DNA of 39,907 bases from Caldifarciminota bacterium (GCA_015489415.1 WFZT01000051.1:1-39907), one strand, 5' to 3'. Shown: positions 23,237 through 31,184, counted from the stretch's first letter. Notes: generated by a model from the letters alone, not told the origin. Numbers and translations are program-made.

Positions 23237-23992
23237 ATGAATAAACTCACTTACATTTCCCTTTTATTTTCTGTAATTGCTCTTGTCACCTCAATAACAC
23301 TGTACGTAAAACTAAAAAATATGGAGAAGGTTGCTAACCTTGAGACTGTCAACACCCAGAGGATCAATATTGTCGAACCGGATGGACGAAAAAGGCTTTT
23401 AATCTTTGATAGTGCGCGCATGCCTGGACCAGTGATAGAAGGTCACCAATACTCGCCATTATTGAGAGGTGGGGGCAGTGGAAATGCAGCAGGTATGATC
23501 TTTTTGAACGATGACGAAAATGAGATGGGTGGAGTTTTATGGACAGGTAAGAAGATAGGGGATAAATACTTTCAGGAATTTTATTTCTCGATTGATCCAT
23601 ATTTACAAAATGAGCTTGTAAGTTTTGTTGTAAGTGACCAGAATGGCGAGAGGGAGGTTAGATTTACGTTGTTTGATAGACCATTTGATCCCGAAGGATT
23701 TAAGAATTTAATCAGAAGATATGACCAGTATGTCAAAGTTAAAGACGAGAATCCAGAAAAGGCAAAGGAGATAGAAAAGCAGGTCAACGAATATATTAAG
23801 AAGTTTTTAGCTAATCATACGTGGGAACCTCAAAGATTTGCTTTGGTTAAGCGTCTGGATGGGTCTACAGGTATAAAATTGTTTGATAAAGAGGGTAGAC
23901 TGAAAGTTGAAATAGGTGTGGATTCGACGGGCACACCAGTAGTGAAGTTTTACAACGAGGAGGGAAAGATTGTAAAAGAAATTCGGAAATAA
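23237..23992 (+). CDS. Membrane-anchored hypothetical protein
   Basis: 251 residues from ATG 23237, with AAGGAGG at 23222-23228 correctly placed; an earlier in-frame ATG at 23207 has no such site. An N-terminal transmembrane helix (LTYISLLFSVIALVTSITLY) is followed by a short basic linker and an extracytoplasmic domain. INIVEPDGRKRLLIFDSARM near 50, AAGMIFLNDDENEMGGVLW and the C-terminal TGIKLFDKEGRLKVEIGV are beta-rich phrases I have seen in uncharacterised anchored proteins of several phyla. A charged helix (~160-200, NPEKAKEIEKQVNEYIKKF) interrupts the strands. I cannot assign a function. It lies between two decayed relatives of secreted proteins and appears intact. Confidence 0.7.
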   Translation: MNKLTYISLLFSVIALVTSITLYVKLKNMEKVANLETVNTQRINIVEPDGRKRLLIFDSARMPGPVIEGHQYSPLLRGGGSGNAAGMIFLNDDENEMGGVLWTGKKIGDKYFQEFYFSIDPYLQNELVSFVVSDQNGEREVRFTLFDRPFDPEGFKNLIRRYDQYVKVKDENPEKAKEIEKQVNEYIKKFLANHTWEPQRFALVKRLDGSTGIKLFDKEGRLKVEIGVDSTGTPVVKFYNEEGKIVKEIRK

Positions 23993-24149
23993 ATTTCGGA
24001 TATATTTTAATTCCTCATTTATAGCTGTATGCATTCTTTTTGTTCTTTTCTAAAGAAAAGGATATCCCCAAGAAGTTATTTCTCCCTACAATCGATAGGG
24101 GAAGTCATAGATTGTGACTCCCTTCTCTCGTATAGTTTTCTTGAAAAAA

Positions 24150-24470
24150 TTACAAATTTTCACCTTTAATCCCAATCAATTTCAGTAAGGATTCAGGATC
24201 GGGGGCGCGGACAAAGAAGTTTTTGAACAGTTTCCTCGCAGGCACGCTACCGCCTTTCGTGAATACCTGTTCGTAGAAACGATCCGCAATCTATCTATTA
24301 AAAATTCCGTTCTCCGCAAAGTATAAAAATGCATCAGCAGAGAGTACTTCCGCCCATTTGTAACTGTAACCAGATGCGTAACCACCAGCAAAGATATGAT
24401 TGAAACTCCGGTAGAACCTGTCGTACTCGGACGGCTTAATCACCGCTATGTCATTCCTAACCTCCCAGAG
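24150..24470 (-). pseudogene. C-terminal fragment of M3 family oligopeptidase (PrlC/OpdA-like), broken by a stop
   Basis: Read on the minus strand, [20 protein letters not shown] then [39 protein letters not shown] is the unmistakable C-terminal helical region of M3 thimet/PrlC oligopeptidases. A TAG (24291-24293) interrupts it, after which IADRFYEQVFTKGGSVPARK, LFKNFFVRAPDPESLLKLIG continues in the same frame to a natural stop at 24150. One residue of the usual AGYYSYKW is also missing. The HExxH zinc site lies far upstream in the family and is absent, because the homology ends abruptly near 24470. At that point an unrelated plus-strand fragment begins. Confidence 0.82.
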
Positions 24471-24844
24471 GATTCTGCGAATCACTCGGTTTCCTACTTT
24501 GTCCGCGCCAACGACAGCGCACAGTCACCGAACTCAGCCTTTTCTGACACTGTTTACTTCAATGTGACATCCATTGAAGAGTCGAAAATCCGGATATTTA
24601 TACTGTAAAAGTCCAATCCACAGTTGGGCCAGATATAAATTTTGAAATTACAACCCCATCTCTAACACCATACAGGATTAAAATTTATTCTGTCGCTGGG
24701 AGGCTTTTGAGAGTCAAAAAGGGACTCCTTCAGAGGGGTTATCACAGGGTGAAGTTAGATGTTCCGGTAAGTGGAGTATTTTTCGTAATTTTCAGCAGTG
24801 ATTTTGGGACCAGAGTTTTTAGAGTTATAGTGATTGGGAAGTGA
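24465..24844 (+). pseudogene. Decayed secreted protein, C-terminal region with sorting-domain (copy 2)
   Basis: It begins abruptly at [20 protein letters not shown], matching copy 1 (22388-23029) from the DSANHS point onward. The first frame runs to a stop soon after SIEESKIRIFIL. A one-base shift restores TVKVQSTVGPDINFEITTPS, LTPYRIKIYSVAGRLLRVKK, GLLQRGYHRVKLDVPVSGVF and FVIFSSDFGTRVFRVIVIGK to a stop at 24842-24844. This is a complete FlgD/Por-type sorting tail, better preserved than copy 1. The upstream part of the gene has been replaced by the oppositely oriented M3 peptidase fragment. It is most likely the stub of a deleted gene. Confidence 0.75.
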
Positions 24845-24846
24845 AT

Positions 24847-24893
24847 TGTTTGGGTGGGGGGCACTCGCTTCGCGAGTGCCCCCCACCCAAACA
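24847..24893. terminator. Perfect 22-bp hairpin between convergent genes
   Basis: The arm 24847-24868 (TGTTTGGGTGGGGGGCACTC plus GC) is exactly complementary to 24872-24893 around TTC. It lies two bases after the sorting-domain remnant and ~50 bases past the end of the convergent phosphatase gene. It could terminate transcription from both sides. Confidence 0.75.
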
Positions 24894-24940
24894 TCAATAA
24901 TAAAAATCAATTGAACTTCATTTAATGCCTCAAAAGAAAG

Positions 24941-25714
24941 CTAATCCCCTTCAACTAACTTCTTCAACGATTCAAAAATTGCAGGTGTGGCGGCTATTAT
25001 GTTGCCAGAAAGCTCATCTTCTCCAGCAATGGGCTCTGCAATTCCACCTGCTTCTCTCACGATAACAATCCCTGCAGCAATATCCCAGGGAGAGAGGTAA
25101 TATTCGAAGAAACCGTCGAACATACCACATGCTACATATGCGAGGTCAAGCGCCGCCGCTCCTACCCTCCTCACCGCAGAAACATTTAAAAATACCTTTC
25201 TAAAAAGCCTCAAATAATCATCTAAAAACTCCTTATGCCTGAATGGGAAACCCGTTGCCACCATCGTCCGTGAAAGCTCTCTCTCACCGGATACGTGAAT
25301 ACGTTTATCATTTCTGTAAGCCCCCATCCCCTTTGCCGCGAAATACAGGTCATCCCTTGAAACATCAAGAATTGCACCCACTACAAGCTCACCTTTCACC
25401 TGCAAGCCGACAGAAACCGCAACGTACGGGAAGCCGTGAATAAAATTTTTCGTTCCATCAAGGGGGTCAACAATCCAGCGGAAATCCGACTTACCCCACT
25501 CCCCTGCCTCCTCGCTCAGGATTTCATGCTCCGGGAATGCTTCGAGTATCACTTTTCTTATCGCTTCTTCGGCCCTGATATCCACATCGGTTACAAAATC
25601 ATTTTCGCCCTTTTCTCTATAACGGTGCACCTTACCTAATTCAGGCTTGATAACTTCTCCAGCGGCAAGCGCGGCCTTCTTTGCAACCTCAACAAACGGT
25701 TTCAAATCTAACAT
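24941..25714 (-). CDS. suhB: Inositol monophosphatase family protein (SuhB-like)
   Basis: 257 residues, the standard size. The metal-binding motifs of the Li-sensitive phosphatase superfamily are all present. EILSEEAGEWG holds the first metal-binding Glu. WIVDPLDGTKNFIHG is the DPLDGT motif, and SPWDIAAGIVIVREAGG is the C-terminal WDxAAG motif. It should hydrolyse inositol-1-phosphate or related sugar phosphates (or fructose-1,6-bisphosphate, as some thermophile members do) in the cytoplasm. FATGFPFRHKE-type residues (ATGFPFRH) line the active site. No partner is evident, and it is flanked on both sides by intergenic hairpins. The specific substrate cannot be told from sequence. Confidence 0.9.
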   Translation of the reverse strand: MLDLKPFVEVAKKAALAAGEVIKPELGKVHRYREKGENDFVTDVDIRAEEAIRKVILEAFPEHEILSEEAGEWGKSDFRWIVDPLDGTKNFIHGFPYVAVSVGLQVKGELVVGAILDVSRDDLYFAAKGMGAYRNDKRIHVSGERELSRTMVATGFPFRHKEFLDDYLRLFRKVFLNVSAVRRVGAAALDLAYVACGMFDGFFEYYLSPWDIAAGIVIVREAGGIAEPIAGEDELSGNIIAATPAIFESLKKLVEGD

Positions 25715-25791
25715 AGTTCACTCTCCATTAAAATCATTTCCTCGTTCACTTTGTGCGAGGGCCTTAAAAATTGGGAGGCCCCCACCCTTCG

Positions 25792-25824
25792 CCCTCCCCC
25801 ACTTGCTTCGCAAGTGGGGGAGGG
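25792..25824. repeat. Perfect 15-bp hairpin, same family as 22328-22360
   Basis: CCCTCCCCCACTTGC (25792-25806) pairs exactly with GCAAGTGGGGGAGGG (25810-25824) around TTC. The left arm is identical to the 22328 hairpin. Confidence 0.75.
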
Positions 25825-26017
25825 AATGCTTTCTATTCCATAAGAGAAACTTGACTATACCCTTGCACCGCAGATTTCACACGAGCAAAATCGGCCCTTA
25901 CCTTAAGAGTATTAGAAAAATCCTCAAATACGTAAATTCGCATCATTCCCTCGGGGAAGAATTGGAAAATGGATAAGTCTGGAATTTCGTAGACCACAAT
26001 TCCCCATTCCACCCCGG

Positions 26018-26044
26018 CCCTCCCTTCCCTGAGGGAAGGGAGGG
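26018..26044. terminator. Perfect 12-bp hairpin after the YchF-like gene
   Basis: CCCTCCCTTCCC (26018-26029) pairs with GGGAAGGGAGGG (26033-26044) around TGA. It is about 150 bases past the YchF-like stop on the minus strand. Confidence 0.55.
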
Positions 26045-26191
26045 TGATAAATCCTCTCGACTTCTTGAAACTCCACCTCTCCCTCGGCCACGTGCACTCT
26101 GGGCGTAATGAACAGGAATGACGCTTCTGATCATACTCGCTCTCACCATTGATGCTATTTCTAATCCAATCAATTTTGCCATCAAATTTTT

Positions 26192-27232
26192 TTATTTTGA
26201 GAATCTAATGAGCATTATGTCGCCGTCCTGAACAATGTAATCCCGGCCTTCGAGCCGAACAGCACCCTTCTCTTTTGCCTTTTTCATGTCTCCGCCGAGT
26301 TCCATAAATTCTTTAAAATTTATGACCTCGGCCCTGATGAAGCCTTTTGCAAGGTCTGTATGAATTTTTCCTGCGGCTTCACGAGCGGTTGACCCCTTCT
26401 TGATAGGCCAGGCGCGGACTTCTTTCTCTCCAGCCGTTAAAAACACAATATAGCCAAGAATCTCAAAAATCTTCTGGATCAAAAGGTCAGTGGTTGGTCT
26501 CTCAAATCCATAAGCCTGAAACATCTCTCGTCTGTCAGCCTCGTCAAGGTCTACTATCTCTCTTTCAAGCGGCAGACAGGTTCTCAAAAATTCAAGTTTG
26601 CTCTCTCTCAACTTCTCAACAAATTCCTCATCGACCTCACCTGAAGTGAACTTTTCTTCAGATTGATTAAGCAGAATAAGTCTTGGTCTGTTTGTCGCAA
26701 AAGTGTACCCCTTTATGAGGTCTTTCTCTCGCTCACTCAACTCTACACGCCAGAGGGGAATCTCATTCGAGAGGGCATCCTCGAGTTTCTTCAAGACAGT
26801 GATCAACTCATCAGAAACCTTTCTTACTTTCCTCTCTTTCTCGAGTCTCTTGAGCTGTGAACTCACAAGTGAAAGGTCACTTAAAATCAACCTCAAATTT
26901 ATTTCTTCAAAGTCCTCTATTGCCGAGAATGGCTCAAAATCAGGCACCACGTGAATAAAGGCATCAAACCCGCTCATGGCATTGATTATCTCACCTGCGT
27001 TCTGCTCCTTCCACATCCTGCCAAACCCGTTGAAATCAAAGAGCTCGAAGCTGGCATAAGTGACCTTCTGTGGTTTATAAATTTCCGCCAATTTCTCGAT
27101 TCTGTCATCTGGGATAAAAACCTGCCCAATGTGGTCTACATAACCCTTTCCACGAGAGGACTTGCCCTTTGTCATCACCTCAAAAAGCGTTGTTTTCCCA
27201 ACGCCCTGTGTTCCAATTATTGCTATTTCCAT
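26192..27232 (-). CDS. YchF/Obg-related P-loop NTPase with TGS-like C-terminal domain, divergent
   Basis: 346 residues. The P-loop is GTQGVGKT at 7-14. The C-terminal ~85 residues (FLTAGEKEVRAWPIKKGSTA, AREAAGKIHTDLAKGFIRAE, the end EGRDYIVQDGDIMLIRFS) match the TGS domain of YchF/OLA1 closely. A coiled helical insertion (SLVSSQLKRLEKERKVRKV and ALSNEIPLWRVELSEREKD) is also typical of YchF. It departs from the norm in G1 (TQGVGKTT for PNVGKST), in the switch region (DFNGFGRMWKEQ for DIAGLV), and in the base-recognition motif, which reads NQSE. YchF itself uses a non-canonical NxxE and prefers ATP, so NQSE is compatible with ATP. It is probably a ribosome-associated NTPase or a paralogue of YchF. 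It begins one base after the stop of the upstream membrane-protein gene and is probably co-transcribed with it. Confidence 0.78.
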   Translation of the reverse strand: MEIAIIGTQGVGKTTLFEVMTKGKSSRGKGYVDHIGQVFIPDDRIEKLAEIYKPQKVTYASFELFDFNGFGRMWKEQNAGEIINAMSGFDAFIHVVPDFEPFSAIEDFEEINLRLILSDLSLVSSQLKRLEKERKVRKVSDELITVLKKLEDALSNEIPLWRVELSEREKDLIKGYTFATNRPRLILLNQSEEKFTSGEVDEEFVEKLRESKLEFLRTCLPLEREIVDLDEADRREMFQAYGFERPTTDLLIQKIFEILGYIVFLTAGEKEVRAWPIKKGSTAREAAGKIHTDLAKGFIRAEVINFKEFMELGGDMKKAKEKGAVRLEGRDYIVQDGDIMLIRFSK

Positions 27233-27233
27233 T

Positions 27234-28148
27234 TTAATACACCTTCCCGATTAAAAGAATTATCCCACCTGCAAGACTTGTGATCAGGGAGCTAAAATAA
27301 TAAAGCAAAGAGGTCAAAATGGCTCCCTCCCGTGTCAATCCCGTGCTGAATAGTGCCACAAATCCACCTTCTCGAAGGCCAAGACCGCTTATGGTAACTG
27401 GAATCATGGCAATCATATTGATAAGGGGGACAAAAAAGAGGAATTTGTAAAATGGATAGGAAAGTCCAATGGATTTCATCGCAAAGTAGGCCGAAATCGC
27501 ATAAGAAAACTGCACTCCAAAGGAAATGAGGATTCCTATCGCAACCCGGTCGGGGGATGAGCGAAACTCGTAGTATGAATCGTAAAAACGAGCGAATCTT
27601 TCCCCAATGTCAAAGGTCTTAATGAGGAGCATCACGTCCCTGACGAGCTTGTAAAAGTATTTGTTAAACGAGAGCACAAGAATGAGAATCAGTAGCAGAG
27701 CAGCGCCCAAGATGACCATTCTGAGTTTGTGAGTAAGATTAAATCCTATAGCCACTGCGAGTATGGAAAGCAGGGAAACTGCCACAAATCCCGTGAGCCT
27801 GTCCATTACCACTACAGCGAAATTCCCCTCATAATTTTTTAACTCCTTCCCAAGATAATAGCCTCTCACCACATCGAGTCCCCCGGAAGGCAGGAAATTA
27901 CCCAGGAAAAAACTAACAAGATAGACCTTTAGGAGTTTCAGGAACGGACTTTCATTATTGAGAAAATACTTCCACCTCCATGTCTGAAAAAGCACGGCAA
28001 GAAAGTTAAAAACGATGGCGACTAAATAAATCCAGGGATTAATGTGTTTAACAAGTCCAAACAGTCTATCTATGTGAGCCTTTCGAAGGATGAAATAAAA
28101 GGCGATGACTGTGAGAGCTATTCTGATGAGGGTGGAGAGTTTTTTCAT
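27234..28148 (-). CDS. YbhN/AglD-type integral membrane protein (LPG-synthase TM region family)
   Basis: 304 residues from the ATG at 28148 (KKLSTLIRIALTVIAFYFIL); a longer upstream frame would run through the adjacent tRNA gene and is rejected. It has seven or eight hydrophobic segments. The family hallmarks are INPWIYLVAIVFNFLAVLFQ, TWRWKYFL, YLVSFFLGNFLPSGGLDVVR, the phrase GNFAVVVMDRLTGFVAVSLL, and IPVTISGLGLREGGFVALF near the end. Members are related to the flippase part of lysylphosphatidylglycerol synthase and include proteins used in lipid or glycolipid handling. The soluble aminoacyl-transfer domain is absent, so this is not a full MprF. It starts 11 bases after the tRNA-Ser 3' end and is followed by the YchF-like gene. 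Confidence 0.82.
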   Translation of the reverse strand: MKKLSTLIRIALTVIAFYFILRKAHIDRLFGLVKHINPWIYLVAIVFNFLAVLFQTWRWKYFLNNESPFLKLLKVYLVSFFLGNFLPSGGLDVVRGYYLGKELKNYEGNFAVVVMDRLTGFVAVSLLSILAVAIGFNLTHKLRMVILGAALLLILILVLSFNKYFYKLVRDVMLLIKTFDIGERFARFYDSYYEFRSSPDRVAIGILISFGVQFSYAISAYFAMKSIGLSYPFYKFLFFVPLINMIAMIPVTISGLGLREGGFVALFSTGLTREGAILTSLLYYFSSLITSLAGGIILLIGKVY

Positions 28149-28158
28149 TGAAGTAGAG

Positions 28159-28248
28159 CGGAGAGGGTGGGATTCGAACCCACGGTAGGGGAGCAACCCC
28201 TACAACGGCTTAGCAAGCCGCCGCCTTCAACCACTCGGCCACCTCTCC
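28159..28248 (-). tRNA. tRNA-Ser (anticodon GCT)
   Basis: The 90-base cloverleaf closes. The acceptor GGAGAGG pairs with CCTCTCC, with discriminator G. The D-arm is GGCCGAGTGGTTGAAGGC. The anticodon stem GCGGC/GCCGT (one G-T pair) carries the loop TTGCTAA, giving GCT. A long variable arm (TAGGGGTTGCTCCCCTA) identifies class II serine tRNA. The T-arm contains GGTTCGAATCCC. CCA is not encoded. It reads AGC/AGT codons. The gene lies directly upstream of the YbhN-type gene on the same strand. Confidence 0.95.
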
Positions 28249-28256
28249 AGATATGG

Positions 28257-28339
28257 CGGAGGGTGAGGGACTCGAACCCCCAAGGGCAAACGCCCAGCGG
28301 ATTTCAAATCCGCCGCCTTACCAATTAGGCTAACCCTCC
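28257..28339 (-). tRNA. tRNA-Ser (anticodon TGA)
   Basis: The 83-base cloverleaf closes. The acceptor GGAGGGT pairs with ACCCTCC, discriminator G. The D-arm is GCCTAATTGGTAAGGC. The anticodon stem GCGGA/TCCGC carries the loop TTTGAAA, giving TGA. The long variable arm (TGGGCGTTTGCCCTT) marks a serine tRNA. The T-arm is GGGTTCGAGTCCC. CCA is not encoded. It lies 8 bases from the second serine tRNA and 46 bases after rplQ, so the tRNAs may be processed from the tail of the ribosomal transcript. Confidence 0.95.
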
Positions 28340-28385
28340 GCGAGCAAAATTATTTTAAATAGCTGATTCTGGCCTTTCAATCCCC

Positions 28386-28751
28386 CTACTTTTCGGGGAA
28401 CTTTACAAGCTCAAGGACTGCGACTTCTGCTCCGTCACCCTTCCTGAAACCAAGCCTGTAGATTCGTGTATAACCACCAGGCCTGTCTTTGAAAAGCGGA
28501 GCAATCTCGTCAAAGAGATAGTTTGTAATCTGCCTGTCAATTAAATACTTCCTGACAAGCCTTCTGGAATTAAAATCGTCTTTCTTGCCTATAGAAATGA
28601 GTTTTTCAACAAAACTGCGAGTAGCCTTTGCCTTTGGTAGTGTGGTTTTAATGCGACCGTGACGCAAAAGGGAAATTGCCTGATTTCTCAGCAAAGCCAG
28701 CCTGTGTTCTCTGTCTCTTCCAAGTTTCTTTACCCTTTTTCTGTGTCTCAT
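28386..28751 (-). CDS. rplQ: 50S ribosomal protein L17
   Basis: 121 residues. MRHRKRVKKLGRDREHRLAL followed by LRNQAISLLRHGRIKTTLPK is the diagnostic L17 N-terminus, and GGYTRIYRLGFRKGDGAEVA the C-terminal signature. It sits at the exit of the large-subunit tunnel. The start overlaps the rpoA stop by four bases. A small stem around the stop (CCCC GAAAAGTA GGGG) is the only terminator-like element before the tRNA genes. It is the last gene of the ribosomal cluster. Confidence 0.97.
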   Translation of the reverse strand: MRHRKRVKKLGRDREHRLALLRNQAISLLRHGRIKTTLPKAKATRSFVEKLISIGKKDDFNSRRLVRKYLIDRQITNYLFDEIAPLFKDRPGGYTRIYRLGFRKGDGAEVAVLELVKFPEK

Positions 28752-29746
28752 TTAGAAACCTCCTTGGTTTCTTCCTGCCCGAGGTATTTACTGACATCCA
28801 TACCAAATGTGAGTCCAAACTGCTCAAGCTTCTCTTTGATCTCCTCGAGGGACTTTTCGCCAAAGTTTTTCACCTGAAGAATCTCTTCCTCGGTTTTGGA
28901 GACCAGCTGAGCAATTGTCTCGATTCCTGCTTCCTTCAAGCAGTTGGCAGTTCTCTTGGACGGCTCGAGGAAATCAATGCTCTTGTTCAAAATCTGGTGG
29001 ATCTTCTCTTTCTCCTCAAACTTCAGCTCTTCTTTTCCGTATGGTGCTCCAATCTTCTTTAAAACAGGTTCAATGGACTTAAGTAGTGTTTTAGTTGCCA
29101 TCTCCAGTGCAACATCAGGCCTGATTGTGCCGTCGGTCCATATCTCAAGAATTAGCTTCTCGTAGTCGGTTCTGGCTTTTACACGAACATTTTCCACCGT
29201 ATAGTTCACCTTTACAATGGGAGAGAAGACGCCGTCAATGAAGATGGTCCCTGCGGGGAATCCTTCTTTAGACATCTCGGTGGAAGGGACGTACCCCCTA
29301 CCCTTGGCGGCAATGAGCTCAGCATAAAATTTTGCGTCATCCCTTGTCAGTGTCGCTATATGGTGCTCCGGATTGATAATCTCCACGTACTCTGGCACAT
29401 CAATATCTCCAGCCTTGACCTCTCTTGCACCCTCTGCTCTGATGTACAGGGTAGCGCGAGTGTCCACGGCATCATCCATCTTTAATCTCACACCCTTGAG
29501 ATTCAGCACAATCTGCGGAACCTCTTCCATAACCCCAGGGATTGTGGAGAACTCGTGGGAAACACCATCTATCCTCATTGCGACAATGGAGTATCCGGGA
29601 ATTGATGAGAGCAGCACACGCCTCAAGGCGTTGCCAACAGTAATCCCATAACCTCTTTCAAGGGGGACATACACGAACCTTCCATAGGTGTCGTTAACCT
29701 CTTCGACAAAAATCCCTTCCGGTAAAACAAACTGTGTATCAAACAT
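28748..29746 (-). CDS. rpoA: DNA-directed RNA polymerase alpha subunit
   Basis: 332 residues, the full length. The N-terminal dimerisation and assembly domain is clear (GRFVYVPLERGYGITVGNAL, RRVLLSSIPGYSIVAMRIDG, HEFSTIPGVMEEV). After an acidic linker (~235-250) comes the C-terminal helix-hairpin-helix domain that contacts UP elements and activators (FLEPSKRTANCLKEAGIETI, QLVSKTEEEILQVKNFGEKS, LEEIKEKLEQFGL). The gene is placed between rpsD and rplQ as in most bacteria, 11 bases after rpsD. All expected domains are present. Confidence 0.98.
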   Translation of the reverse strand: MFDTQFVLPEGIFVEEVNDTYGRFVYVPLERGYGITVGNALRRVLLSSIPGYSIVAMRIDGVSHEFSTIPGVMEEVPQIVLNLKGVRLKMDDAVDTRATLYIRAEGAREVKAGDIDVPEYVEIINPEHHIATLTRDDAKFYAELIAAKGRGYVPSTEMSKEGFPAGTIFIDGVFSPIVKVNYTVENVRVKARTDYEKLILEIWTDGTIRPDVALEMATKTLLKSIEPVLKKIGAPYGKEELKFEEKEKIHQILNKSIDFLEPSKRTANCLKEAGIETIAQLVSKTEEEILQVKNFGEKSLEEIKEKLEQFGLTFGMDVSKYLGQEETKEVSK

Positions 29747-29757
29747 ATAGAATCACC

Positions 29758-30387
29758 TCACTTAGAATACAGCTCAATGATGAGCCTTTCTGTTATCGGA
29801 TGGGTAATATCACTTCTAACCGGGTATCTAAGGACCTTTCCAAGGAATTTGTCCTTATCAAGGCTAAGCCATGCAGGAAGCTGCTCGAGATTTGTGTCTT
29901 CGAGTGACTCTTTCACAAATGGGATGTTTCTGGATTTTTCTTTGATTGTAATTTCATCGCCCGGTTTTACGAGGTATGAAGGAATATCCACTTTGTGTCC
30001 ATTCACTATCACGTGTCCATGGGTAACGAGCTGACGTGCCTGCGCACGGGATTTAGCAAATCCGAGATGGTAAACCACGTTGTCCAGTCTTCTTTCGAGT
30101 AGCGAAAGCAGGTTTTCACCGATATTTCCACCCATTCTTCTCGCTTTTTCGTAGTAGCCACGGAACTGCTTCTCAAGTACACCGTAAATTCTCTTAACCT
30201 TCTGTTTCTCTCTGAGCTGCAGGCTATAAATACTGTGCTTAATCCTCCTTGTGGGTCCGTGAATACCCGGAGGGTAACGTCTTCTTTCAAATGGACATTT
30301 TGAAGTAAAACATTTCTCGCCTTTGAGGAAAAGTTTTTCTCCTTCTCTTCTACACAATCTGCATTTGGGACCTGTATATCTTGCCAT
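29758..30387 (-). CDS. rpsD: 30S ribosomal protein S4
   Basis: 209 residues. [20 protein letters not shown] followed by [10 protein letters not shown] places cysteines at 9, 12, 26 and 31, the zinc-binding (C+) form. The S4 RNA-binding domain is [40 protein letters not shown]. It nucleates assembly of the 16S 5' domain and in many bacteria represses the alpha operon. It begins three bases after the rpsK stop. Confidence 0.98.
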   Translation of the reverse strand: MARYTGPKCRLCRREGEKLFLKGEKCFTSKCPFERRRYPPGIHGPTRRIKHSIYSLQLREKQKVKRIYGVLEKQFRGYYEKARRMGGNIGENLLSLLERRLDNVVYHLGFAKSRAQARQLVTHGHVIVNGHKVDIPSYLVKPGDEITIKEKSRNIPFVKESLEDTNLEQLPAWLSLDKDKFLGKVLRYPVRSDITHPITERLIIELYSK

Positions 30388-30390
30388 TTG

Positions 30391-30792
30391 TTATACTCTC
30401 CTCCTCTTGGGTGGTCTGCAACCGTTGTGTGGTATAGGTGTTACGTCTCTAATGGCGAACACCTGCAAGCCAGCAGCCTGAATTGCGCGGATTGCCGCTT
30501 CTCTTCCAGGTCCGGGACCTTTGACCCAGACCTCAACTCTCTGGACACCGAGGTCTTTTGCCTCTTTTGCCGCTGCTTCAGCGGCTTTCGAAGCGGCAAA
30601 CGGGGTCCCCTTCCTTGTACCTGAAAAACCAACTGAACCTGAACTTGCCCAGGCTATTGTATTCCCTTTTAAATCGGTAATTGTCACAATTGTGTTATTA
30701 AAAGTGCTTTGAATATGAGCGATGCCAACCGGCTCTACACCTTTAGCCTTTTTCTTCTTTCTCCTCGTGGCTTCACTTCTTCTTCTCGCCAT
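30391..30792 (-). CDS. rpsK: 30S ribosomal protein S11
   Basis: 133 residues. The basic N-terminus ([16 protein letters not shown]) leads into [40 protein letters not shown], and ends with [17 protein letters not shown], all diagnostic of S11. It forms part of the platform near the mRNA exit. It is 11 bases after rpsM. Confidence 0.98.
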   Translation of the reverse strand: MARRRSEATRRKKKKAKGVEPVGIAHIQSTFNNTIVTITDLKGNTIAWASSGSVGFSGTRKGTPFAASKAAEAAAKEAKDLGVQRVEVWVKGPGPGREAAIRAIQAAGLQVFAIRDVTPIPHNGCRPPKRRRV

Positions 30793-30803
30793 AAAAATCC
30801 TCC

Positions 30804-31172
30804 TTATTTCTTCCTCTTCTTGAAGATGTTACCGCGCGGTCCCTTCCTTGTCCTGGCATTTGAACGGGTTCTCTGGCCTCTCACAGGCAAGCCCATTTTA
30901 TGCCTTAAACCACGATAACATCCGATATCAATAAGCCTCTTAATATTTCTCTGAATCTCCGCTCTCAAAGCACCTTCCACCTTATACTTATCCACCTCAG
31001 CCCTGAGCTTCGCTATCTCTTCCTCGGTCAGGTCCTTTACCCTCTTGTCCGGATCAACGCCAGAATCACGGATGATTTTCCAGGCTGTTGAACGGCCAAT
31101 ACCAAAAATGTATGTAAGTCCTACCCACACCTTTTTATTTCTCGGTAAATCTACACCTGCAATTCTTGCCAT
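30804..31172 (-). CDS. rpsM: 30S ribosomal protein S13
   Basis: 122 residues. [33 protein letters not shown] (helix-hairpin region) and the basic tail [20 protein letters not shown] followed by [15 protein letters not shown] are typical. It is a head protein contacting tRNA and S19. It follows rpmJ by 12 bases. Confidence 0.98.
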   Translation of the reverse strand: MARIAGVDLPRNKKVWVGLTYIFGIGRSTAWKIIRDSGVDPDKRVKDLTEEEIAKLRAEVDKYKVEGALRAEIQRNIKRLIDIGCYRGLRHKMGLPVRGQRTRSNARTRKGPRGNIFKKRKK

Positions 31173-31184
31173 TAACTATACCTC

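Larger units (their letters stand above)
25715..26191. other. Intergenic region with two hairpins, no gene
   Basis: These 477 bases between two minus-strand genes hold hairpins at 25792-25824 and 26018-26044 and otherwise no supported frame or RNA. They separate the YchF-like gene from the phosphatase gene. Confidence 0.55.

Noticed and set aside
24182-24391. Minus-strand open frame of 69 codons
   Set aside because: It is out of frame with the M3 peptidase reading of the same DNA, which is the real coding relic.
28149-28196. Upstream extension of the YbhN-type gene
   Set aside because: The extra 16 codons lie inside the tRNA-Ser gene; ATG 28148 gives a normal membrane-protein start.
28381-28398. 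Hairpin at the rplQ stop as a strong terminator
   Set aside because: Only about four G-C pairs with an 8-base loop and no U-tract; read-through into the tRNA genes is plausible.
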